Part shown: positions 7,736 to 13,703 of the stretch, one piece after another | How the letters are laid out: every line of letters starts with the position of its first letter | How positions within the stretch are numbered: position 1 is the first letter of the stretch | Source of the DNA: Candidatus Accumulibacter sp. UBA704 | Lineage (GTDB): Bacteria; Pseudomonadota; Gammaproteobacteria; Burkholderiales; Rhodocyclaceae | DNA length: 14,494 nt | Assembly (NCBI GenBank): GCA_002304785.1 | Contig: DBMG01000116.1 | Span: 10,050-24,543 of the forward strand | Reading direction: 5' to 3' | Made by a program: the position numbers and the translations under genes | Notes under the pieces: generated by a model | Told to the model about the DNA's origin: nothing | The model's database searches: none | What the model saw: the letters and a program-made list of their open reading frames with translations, nothing else

Positions 7736-7843
7736 ATGATGAAAGAGTCATTACGTCGTAAGCAAGAGGATCTGCAAGAGAAAGAAGTCAAGGGCGCCTC
7801 GGATCGATGGGCGGGGCAGAAGCCGTCAGTGTTCAACAATTGA
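7736..7843 (+). CDS. Possible 35-residue charged small ORF
   Basis: An ORF starting ATGATG fills most of the gap between aroD and the ThDP gene, and its TGA (7841-7843) touches the AAGGAG ribosome site of the next gene. The peptide (MMKESLRRKQEDLQEKEVKG, then a polar tail) is rich in Lys, Glu and Arg and could form one helix. No clear Shine-Dalgarno sequence precedes it. It may be chance or a small coupled protein. Confidence 0.2.
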   Translation: MMKESLRRKQEDLQEKEVKGASDRWAGQKPSVFNN

Positions 7844-7854
7844 AGGAGTATTTG

Positions 7855-9621
7855 ATGAAAGACCTGGTATCCAACCAACTGATACGTTATCTCGAAGAGC
7901 GTGGCGTCGAGCACATCTTCGGTCTGTGCGGCCACACGAACATTGCCGTGCTGGCGGCGCTTGAGAAAAGCAAGAAGATTCGCTTCATCAATTCGCGTCA
8001 CGAACAGATTGCGGCGCATATGGCTGATGGCTACGCCCGCGCCACCAAGAAAGCCTCGGTTGTCCTGTCGCACCTGAGCCCCGGCCTCACCAACGCCTGC
8101 ACCGGCGTGGCCAACGCCTCCCTCGACTCCATCCCGATGGTGGTTATCGCCGGTGATGTCCCGACACACTACTATGGCAAGCACCCGCACCAGGAAGTCA
8201 ACCTGCACGCCGATGCCTCCCAATGCGAGATCTACCGCCCGTTCTGCAAGCGCGTGTGGCGTGTCGACTCCGTGCACCTGATTCCGGAAATCCTCGAGAA
8301 GGCGTTCATCCTGGCCGAAAGCGGCCGTCCGGGTCCGGTCCTCATCGACGTTCCGATGGACATCTTCTCCAAGGAAATCGACGTCGAACTGTTCGACCGA
8401 GTGCTCACCAACACCCGCACGCTGGCCAAACCGTCGATGGATGACGAGACCGCCGAGAAGATCGTCAAGCAACTGCTGGAAGCCAAGACCCCCCTGCTTT
8501 ATGTCGGTGGCGGCATCATGCTCGCGGACGCCACGACCGAACTGCGCCAGTTTGCTGAACACCTGCAGTTGCCGGTTGCTCATACGTTGATGGGCAAGGG
8601 CGCGCTGCCCGATGACCACCCGCTGATCCTCGGCATGACCGGCTTCTGGGGTACCAAGTTCATCAACAACAAGTGCAAGGGCGCCGACTGGATCCTCGGT
8701 CTTGGCACCCGCTTCTCCGAAGCTGATTGCAGTTCCTGGGAGGAAGAGTACACCTTCAATTTCGGGCCGACCAAGCTGATCCACATCGATATCGATCCGG
8801 CCGAGATCGGTCGCAACTACCCGGCTGCCATCGGTGCTGTGGCCGACCTGAAACAGGCCCTGACTGTCCTGATCCGCGTGGCCAAGCGCCTCTGCCCACA
8901 AGGCATCAAGCGCGATGCGCTGGTCGCCGAAATGGCTGCCAACCGCAAGGCTTTCGTCGAGGGCAACAAGGAATGGATGGAAAGCGACATGTTCCCGATG
9001 GCCCCGCAGCGCATCCTGGCCGATCTGCGCAAGGCCTTGCCTCGCGACTCCTATATCTGCACCGACGTCGGCTGGAACAAGAACGGCCTGGCCCAGCAAT
9101 ACCCGGTATATCAACCCGGTTCCATCTTTACCCCGGGGGGATTTGCCACCATGGGCTTCGGCTCGCCGGCGGCCATGGGCGCCAAAATCGCGCTGAAGGA
9201 CAAGGTTGTCGTGGCACTGGTCGGTGACGGCGGCTGGGGCCAGAACCCGGCGGTGTTGGCCACGGCCAAGGAAAGCAACATCCCGGTGATCTGGGTGATC
9301 ATGAACAACCACGCCTTCGGCACCATTGCCGGCCTGGAGAAAGCCCACTACGACACGACCTTCGGCACCGTCTTCGAAGTCGACGGCGAAACCTACTCGC
9401 CGGACTACGCGGCGATCGCGCGTGCCTATGGCATCGACGGCATCACCGTCAACTCGGCGGACGAACTGCTGCCGGCGTTGCAAAAGGCCGTTGCCATGAA
9501 CAAACCGGTGGTGATCGATGTGTACATGAAGAACATCCCGACGCCGACGGCCGGGCACTGGAACATCATGGACATCTACTCGCCGGGCAAGAAGGTTCAC
9601 CACGTTTCGACCGACGACTGA
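7855..9621 (+). CDS. Thiamine-diphosphate enzyme of the acetolactate-synthase superfamily, possible cyclic-diketone hydrolase
   Basis: A 588-residue ThDP-dependent protein with the PYR, central and PP domain order of acetolactate synthases. E50 in the RHEQIAAHMADGYAR segment is the glutamate that activates the cofactor. The ThDP/Mg motif runs from GDGGWGQNP (D458) to MNN (N485). Residues 26-29 read GHTN, where ordinary acetolactate synthases have a GG-type turn. From memory, the cyclohexane-1,2-dione hydrolase of Azoarcus has GHT at the same place. AAGGAG at 7843-7848 is 6 bases before the chosen ATG. An in-frame start at 7807 would add 16 residues across that site. No ilvH-type small subunit follows, so branched-chain synthesis is unlikely. 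E50 also excludes glyoxylate carboligase, which has Val there. Ring opening or C-C cleavage of a cyclohexane-derived intermediate is inferred from neighbours. Confidence 0.85.
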   Translation: MKDLVSNQLIRYLEERGVEHIFGLCGHTNIAVLAALEKSKKIRFINSRHEQIAAHMADGYARATKKASVVLSHLSPGLTNACTGVANASLDSIPMVVIAGDVPTHYYGKHPHQEVNLHADASQCEIYRPFCKRVWRVDSVHLIPEILEKAFILAESGRPGPVLIDVPMDIFSKEIDVELFDRVLTNTRTLAKPSMDDETAEKIVKQLLEAKTPLLYVGGGIMLADATTELRQFAEHLQLPVAHTLMGKGALPDDHPLILGMTGFWGTKFINNKCKGADWILGLGTRFSEADCSSWEEEYTFNFGPTKLIHIDIDPAEIGRNYPAAIGAVADLKQALTVLIRVAKRLCPQGIKRDALVAEMAANRKAFVEGNKEWMESDMFPMAPQRILADLRKALPRDSYICTDVGWNKNGLAQQYPVYQPGSIFTPGGFATMGFGSPAAMGAKIALKDKVVVALVGDGGWGQNPAVLATAKESNIPVIWVIMNNHAFGTIAGLEKAHYDTTFGTVFEVDGETYSPDYAAIARAYGIDGITVNSADELLPALQKAVAMNKPVVIDVYMKNIPTPTAGHWNIMDIYSPGKKVHHVSTDD

Positions 9622-9641
9622 GATTTCATCGACAACGGTTT

Positions 9642-9718
9642 CTTTGTTGGGGGGACGGTCCCGGCTTTATGGCAACTCGTGACGTGACTGCACGGGGAAA
9701 GCCGGGACCGCAACAAAG
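9642..9718. repeat. Long interrupted inverted repeat after the ThDP gene
   Basis: CGGTCCCGGCTTT (9656-9668) pairs perfectly with 9698-9710, and CTTTGTTG (9642-9649) pairs perfectly with 9711-9718. A six-base bulge (9650-9655) lies on the left side only. The 29-base loop contains a second stem, CTCGTG/CACGGG (9676-9681 with 9691-9696). In total 21 outer pairs are possible. No T-run follows, so it is more likely an RNA-stability or processing structure, or a repeat element, than an intrinsic terminator. Confidence 0.7.
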
Positions 9719-9791
9719 CGTCTCGCAAAGAAACTCTGGGTCTCAGGCGATTCAACGAAAGACGGAATGATAATTTTCTGGAGATAGACGA

Positions 9792-10613
9792 ATGGCATTG
9801 GAATTTTCACTGGCCCATCTCACGGTGCTTGGTTGCGCCCCGCCCGAGATGGTCTATGTCGCGGCACGAGCGGGATACGACTACGTCAGCATCCGGCCCA
9901 TCTACATGGGTTTGCCGGGTGAGCCGAACTATGCGCTGGCCGACAACCCCGAGATGCTGCGTGCAACTAAGCGTGCCTTGGCCGATACCGGGATGAAGGT
10001 GCACGACATCGAACTGGCGCGTGTCTACGACGACATGCACCCAACCAAGTACCTGCCGGCTATGGAAGTGGCGGCCGAGTTGGGTGCCAAAGCGGTGTTG
10101 TCCAGCATCTGGACGCCGAAACGGGAATACGCCATCGAGAAGTTCGGGCAGATCTGCGACCTCGCCCGCCAGTTCGGCATGACCGTCGATCTGGAATATG
10201 TCCCGATAGCCAGCGTCAACAACCTGGCCGGAGCGGTCGATGTCCTGCGTACGGCCAACCGCTCGAATGCCGGCCTGATGATTGACGTGCATCACATGCA
10301 CCGTGCGCTGGACAAGCCGGAGGCGCTGGAAGGACTGCCGAAGGAATGGTTCCATTTCGCGCACCTGTGCGATGCGCAGGGCGAAATTCCGTCCGATCGC
10401 GCTGAAATGACCCGTATCCTGCGTGAGGAGCGGCTCTACGTCGGCGAAGGCGGAGTGCCTGTGGCAGATATTCTCAACCAACTGCCCAAGATGGTTTATT
10501 CGATCGAATTGCCACATCTGGCGCGCGCGAAGGAGTTCGGATACGCCGAACATGCGTTCCGCTGCATCGAGTCGGCCAAGGCCTATATGGCGCAAAAGCT
10601 GGTGCACAAATAG
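9792..10613 (+). CDS. Sugar phosphate isomerase/epimerase-family TIM-barrel protein (possible 3-dehydroshikimate dehydratase)
   Basis: A 273-residue xylose-isomerase-like (AP endonuclease 2 family) TIM barrel. A four-ligand divalent-metal site can be read in order: E135 (VDLEYVP), D165 (LMIDVHHMHR), H191 (FHFAHLCDAQGE) and E239 (VYSIELPH). The DAQGE and YVGEGGVP segments are also typical. The fold includes 2-keto-myo-inositol dehydratase (IolE), hydroxypyruvate isomerase and bacterial 3-dehydroshikimate dehydratases (AsbF/QuiC type). Next to AroD and an AroE-family protein, dehydration of 3-dehydroshikimate or a related ring compound is the favoured guess. TGGAG at 9779-9783 is 8 bases before the ATG. 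The family is too broad to fix a substrate from sequence. Confidence 0.85.
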   Translation: MALEFSLAHLTVLGCAPPEMVYVAARAGYDYVSIRPIYMGLPGEPNYALADNPEMLRATKRALADTGMKVHDIELARVYDDMHPTKYLPAMEVAAELGAKAVLSSIWTPKREYAIEKFGQICDLARQFGMTVDLEYVPIASVNNLAGAVDVLRTANRSNAGLMIDVHHMHRALDKPEALEGLPKEWFHFAHLCDAQGEIPSDRAEMTRILREERLYVGEGGVPVADILNQLPKMVYSIELPHLARAKEFGYAEHAFRCIESAKAYMAQKLVHK

Positions 10614-10631
10614 ACCGGCCGGTTCGTGCCA

Positions 10632-10654
10632 CATGTTTCTTCAAGAGGAAAAAG
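10632..10654 (+). repeat. Leader repeat copy 1, upstream of dctQ
   Basis: CATGTTTCTTCAAGAGGAAA and following AAG closely resembles 12578-12601 before dctP, with an identical TTCAAGAGGA core. Here the AGAGGA is about 20 bases from the dctQ ATG, too far to be its ribosome site, whereas in copy 2 it is well placed. Confidence 0.45.
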
Positions 10655-10669
10655 GGATTAGGGTCTGAT

Positions 10670-11215
10670 ATGAAAAGAGTTTTCGACATGTTGTTTCACC
10701 TGCTGAAGCTGTTTGCGGCGGGGTGTTTGGCGGCGATGATCGTGATGGTGTTCGGCAACGTCGTCCTGAGATATGCGTTCAATTCCGGGATCACCGTTTC
10801 GGAAGAGCTGTCGTCGTGGTGCTTGACCTGGATGACCTACACGGCGGGCCTCGTGGCCCTGCGGGATCACGGGCACCTGGGGTTCGACGCCTTTCTCACC
10901 AAATTTCCGATGGGGGTCCAGCGCGTTCTCCTGTCGATCGCCCACCTGCTGATGATCGGCATGATGGGCATGTTCCTGCAAGGCAGCTGGCAGCAGACGG
11001 TGATCAATCTCGGCAATGCTGCGCCGGCCTCGGGCATCTCGCTCGGCGCCCTTTACGGGGTGGGCATCCTCTTCAGCGTGATCGCCATCCTGGTATTGCT
11101 CGGTGACCTGTTCTGCATCGTCACCGGCAAGCTGACGCACACCCTGAGCTCCGAAGCCGAAGAAGCGCTGGCTGAAGTCGCCGCGCACAACGCCGACGGC
11201 GCTGCCAAACACTAA
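10670..11215 (+). CDS. dctQ: TRAP transporter small permease subunit (DctQ type)
   Basis: Small inner-membrane subunit of a tripartite ATP-independent periplasmic transporter, partner of DctM. The 181-residue protein has four hydrophobic helices (about residues 13-33, 50-65, 84-104, 125-147). It carries the DctQ-type segments NVVLRYAFNSGITVSEELSSW and TYTAGLVALRDHGHLGFD. A hydrophilic Ala/Glu-rich C-terminal tail follows. No in-frame upstream start with a good ribosome site was seen; GGG-rich bases sit just before the ATG. It is 18 bases from dctM and surely co-transcribed with it. It probably also shares a message with the TIM-barrel gene 56 bases upstream. Confidence 0.93.
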   Translation: MKRVFDMLFHLLKLFAAGCLAAMIVMVFGNVVLRYAFNSGITVSEELSSWCLTWMTYTAGLVALRDHGHLGFDAFLTKFPMGVQRVLLSIAHLLMIGMMGMFLQGSWQQTVINLGNAAPASGISLGALYGVGILFSVIAILVLLGDLFCIVTGKLTHTLSSEAEEALAEVAAHNADGAAKH

Positions 11216-11233
11216 GCCCGAAAGGAAATCACC

Positions 11234-12514
11234 ATGACCATCCTCGTCTTCCTGGGCGCCCTCGCTACCGGCATGTTCATCGGCATGCCCATTGCCTTCG
11301 CCCTGTTGCTGGCCGCCGTCGCCCTGATGTTCCAGCAGGACATGTTCGACTCGCAGATCATCGCCCAGAACCTGATCAACGGCACCACCTCCTTCACCCT
11401 GATGGCCGTTCCGTTCTTCCTGCTGGCCGGGGAAGTGATGAACGTCGGCGGCCTGTCCAAGCGCATCGTGCGGGTTGCCCTGGCCCTGGTCGGGCACCGC
11501 AAGGGCGGACTCGGCTACGTCACCATCGTCGCCTCCTGCCTGCTGGCCAGCCTGTCCGGCTCGGCCGTGGCGGATGCCGCGGCACTGGCCACCCTGCTGG
11601 TGCCCATGATGGTCTCCGCCGGGCACGGCCGCGGTCAATCCTGCGGTCTGGTCGCCGCGGGCGGCATCATCGGCCCGATCATCCCGCCGAGCATCCCCTT
11701 CATCTTGTTCGGTGTTTCCGGCGGCGTGTCCATCTCCAAACTGTTCCTCGCAGGGATCGTTCCGGGCATCCTGATGGGCGCTGGCCTGGCCTTCGCCTGG
11801 TGGTATGTTTCGCGCCACGACGACGTCGCGGTGCACGACAAGCAAAGCTGGGGCGATGTCCTGGCCGCCCTCAAGGAAGGCATCTGGGCGCTGTTCCTGC
11901 CGGCCATCATCATTTTCGGTCTCAAGTTCGGCATCTTCACCCCGACCGAAGCCGCCGTGGTCGCCGCGGTGTACTCCCTGTTCGTGGCCATCGTCATCTA
12001 CAAGGAACTCAAGTTCACCCAGATTTTCGATGTCCTGGTCACCGCCACCAAGAGTACCGGCATCGTCATGTTCCTGGTGGCGGCGGCGCTGGCCGCGGCC
12101 TGGCTGATCACCATCGCCGACCTGCCCGGGCAGATGGTCGAACTGCTCAAGCCGTTGATGGGCAACCAGACCCTGCTGCTGCTGGCCATCGTGGCCATCC
12201 TGTTCGCCGTCGGCTGCGTCATGGACCTCTCGCCGATCATCCTGATCCTCACCCCGGTGCTGCTGCCGGTGGCCAAACAGGCCGGGATCAACGAGATCTA
12301 CTTCGGCGTGATTTTCATCGTATGCGGCTCGATCGGCCTGATCACCCCGCCGGTGGGCACGGTGCTCAACGTCGTGGCTGGAGCGACCAAGAGCAGCATG
12401 ACCCAGGTGGTGCGTGGCGTCGCTCCGTTCCTGCTGTCGCACTCGATCGTCCTGCTTCTGATGATCTTCTTCCCGGCGCTCGTCATCGTGCCGGCGAAGT
12501 GGTTCGGGGGGTAA
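11234..12514 (+). CDS. dctM: TRAP transporter large permease subunit (DctM type)
   Basis: Large membrane subunit that carries the sodium-driven transport path of a TRAP importer. The 426-residue length is standard and about 12 hydrophobic helices are seen. Family hallmarks include GMPIAFALL near the N terminus, ASLSGSAVADAAALATLLVP in the first half, GGIIGPIIPPSIPFILFG, and GLITPPVGTVLNVVAG near the end. AAAGGA at 11221-11226 is 7 bases before the ATG. Third codon positions are markedly richer in C and G than in dctP or the TIM-barrel gene. DctM fixes the mechanism; substrate choice lies mostly with DctP. Confidence 0.96.
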   Translation: MTILVFLGALATGMFIGMPIAFALLLAAVALMFQQDMFDSQIIAQNLINGTTSFTLMAVPFFLLAGEVMNVGGLSKRIVRVALALVGHRKGGLGYVTIVASCLLASLSGSAVADAAALATLLVPMMVSAGHGRGQSCGLVAAGGIIGPIIPPSIPFILFGVSGGVSISKLFLAGIVPGILMGAGLAFAWWYVSRHDDVAVHDKQSWGDVLAALKEGIWALFLPAIIIFGLKFGIFTPTEAAVVAAVYSLFVAIVIYKELKFTQIFDVLVTATKSTGIVMFLVAAALAAAWLITIADLPGQMVELLKPLMGNQTLLLLAIVAILFAVGCVMDLSPIILILTPVLLPVAKQAGINEIYFGVIFIVCGSIGLITPPVGTVLNVVAGATKSSMTQVVRGVAPFLLSHSIVLLLMIFFPALVIVPAKWFGG

Positions 12515-12522
12515 AAAGTCTT

Positions 12523-12548
12523 GGGAGCCAGGAATCCTCCTGGCCCCC
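12523..12548 (+). other. Hairpin between dctM and dctP
   Basis: GCCAGGA (12527-12533) pairs with TCCTGGC (12538-12544) around a four-base loop. Beyond one A/C mismatch, GGG (12523-12525) pairs with CCC (12546-12548). ATTTAAT follows rather than a T-run. It could stabilise or process the message so that the binding protein is made in excess over the permease, as is common for binding-protein transporters. That use is inference. Confidence 0.45.
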
Positions 12549-12577
12549 ATTTAATGCGGAAATTCCGCTCGTTGCTT

Positions 12578-12601
12578 CATGTCTTTTTCAAGAGGAGAAA
12601 G
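12578..12601 (+). promoter_or_regulatory. Leader repeat copy 2 with the dctP ribosome site
   Basis: This copy of the TTCAAGAGGA leader includes AGGAG (12593-12597) 6 bases before the dctP GTG. TCTTTTTC (12581-12588 region) could pair imperfectly with GAGAAAGA (12595-12602 region), so a small hairpin might partly cover the ribosome site. Confidence 0.45.
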
Positions 12602-12603
12602 AA

Positions 12604-13617
12604 GTGAAATTTAAGAAAACAGTTGGAGTGGCAATCCTGGCTGCTTGCAGCTTGGTCATGGTCGGTGGGGCACAAGCTGAAGTGCGCGAGATGAACCTGC
12701 GTTGGGCGACGGCTAACCCGGCCGGACACCCGATCCCGATGGGAGGGGACAAGTTTGCTGCGCTGGTTGCTCAGAAGAGCGGCGGCAAGATGAAGGTCAA
12801 GGTCTTCCCGGGAGGTATCCTGGGTAGCGATCCGCAACTACTCTCAGCGGTTCAGGGCGGAACGCTCGATTTCGCTGCGATGAATTCCGGCATCCTGCAA
12901 GGGCAGGTCAAGGAGTTCGCCATCGTTGACTTCCCCTTCCTGTTCAACGATTCAAAAGAAGTTGACGAAATCCTGGACGGCAAGATCGGCAAGGCGCTCG
13001 ACGCCAAACTGCCGGAAAAAGGGCTGATCAATCTGGCCTACCTGGACTTGGGCTTCCGCAACATGACGAACAGCAAGCGGGCGATCAAGACCGCCGAGGA
13101 TATTGTCGGCCTCAAGCTGCGCGTGATTCAGTCACCGATCTACATCGACACCTTCAACGCACTGGGCGCGAATTCGGTTCCCATGCCATTTACCGAGGTT
13201 TATACAGCACTCGAACAGAAGATGATTGACGGCCAGGAAAACCCGTTCACGGTTATTCAGGCCAACAAGTTCCAGGAAGTTCAGAAGCATCTCGCGGTGA
13301 CCCGTCATATGTACAACCCGCAGTCGATGCTCATGAGCAAGAAGAAGTGGGATTCGCTCAACAAGGAAGAGCAGGAGATCATCACTTCGGCGGCGGCTGA
13401 GGCGGCCACTTACCAGCGTGCACTGTCGCGTGGTGCGCAGGAAGTCGCGCTCAACGAGCTGAAGACGAAGATGGAAGTCAGTGAGCTGCCGCCGGCCGAA
13501 CTGGCCAAGGTACGCGCCAAGCTGAAGCCCGTCATCGACAAATACAGCGCCAACGTCGGTGCTGAATTTGCAAAGAGTGTTTTCGCCGAAATCGAGAAAG
13601 TTCGCGGCAAGAAGTAA
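12604..13617 (+). CDS. dctP: TRAP transporter periplasmic substrate-binding protein (DctP type)
   Basis: Periplasmic binding protein that captures the substrate for DctQM. The GTG at 12604 gives 337 residues, normal for the family, with AGGAG 6 bases upstream. A signal peptide (MKFKKTVGVAILAACSL, ending GGAQA at residue 25) is clear. LAAC at 12-15 resembles a lipobox, but the hydrophobic stretch before it is short and AQA-E looks like a normal cleavage site. Two family arginines are present: R152 (DLGFRNMTNSKR) and R173 (GLKLRVIQSP). The latter is the residue that usually binds the substrate's carboxylate, so an organic acid is the expected cargo. The motif PMPFTEVYTALEQKMIDGQE also fits. The frame is open upstream into dctM, but that extension is an artefact. 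Confidence 0.95.
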   Translation: MKFKKTVGVAILAACSLVMVGGAQAEVREMNLRWATANPAGHPIPMGGDKFAALVAQKSGGKMKVKVFPGGILGSDPQLLSAVQGGTLDFAAMNSGILQGQVKEFAIVDFPFLFNDSKEVDEILDGKIGKALDAKLPEKGLINLAYLDLGFRNMTNSKRAIKTAEDIVGLKLRVIQSPIYIDTFNALGANSVPMPFTEVYTALEQKMIDGQENPFTVIQANKFQEVQKHLAVTRHMYNPQSMLMSKKKWDSLNKEEQEIITSAAAEAATYQRALSRGAQEVALNELKTKMEVSELPPAELAKVRAKLKPVIDKYSANVGAEFAKSVFAEIEKVRGKK

Positions 13618-13631
13618 GCAGTCGTTGATAT

Positions 13632-13662
13632 CCCGTGGCGCGAGGTTGCGCCACGGGGTTTT
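13632..13662 (+). terminator. Intrinsic terminator after dctP
   Basis: CCCGTGGCGC (13632-13641) pairs perfectly with GCGCCACGGG (13648-13657) around a six-base loop, followed by G and TTTT. This is the strongest terminator in the window. It separates the TRAP genes from the shikimate-dehydrogenase-family gene, which starts 41 bases later. Confidence 0.85.
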
Positions 13663-13703
13663 ACGGAACTACCGCGTTCCAGCAAATCAGATTGGGAAAA
13701 ACG

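Noticed and set aside
7549..9603. A 684-codon open frame on the minus strand
   Set aside because: It lies opposite the ThDP gene, has no recognisable domain and a His/Asp/Arg/Gly-rich composition typical of the antisense of a GC-rich coding sequence.
7855..9621. Branched-chain acetolactate synthase (ilvB/ilvI)
   Set aside because: No small-subunit gene or ilv neighbours, a GHT motif in the PYR domain, and a catabolic context.
9769..9774. GATAAT as a -10 box for the TIM-barrel gene
   Set aside because: It is only 17 bases before the ATG, overlaps the ribosome-site region and has no -35 partner.
7855..10613. gcl-hyi type pair (glyoxylate carboligase and hydroxypyruvate isomerase)
   Set aside because: The order ThDP enzyme then TIM barrel is similar, but E50 is present where glyoxylate carboligase has Val. 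The TIM-barrel protein also lacks the hydroxypyruvate isomerase segment around NPHRGEPGTGE.
10658..12550. A 630-codon open frame on the minus strand
   Set aside because: It is the antisense of dctQ-dctM; the low-complexity Asp/Gln/Gly/His/Arg sequence has no domain and arises from strong third-position bias.
11800..12603. N-terminal extension of dctP into dctM
   Set aside because: The frame happens to be open, but the extension is an off-frame reading of dctM. A signal peptide and good ribosome site mark the GTG at 12604.
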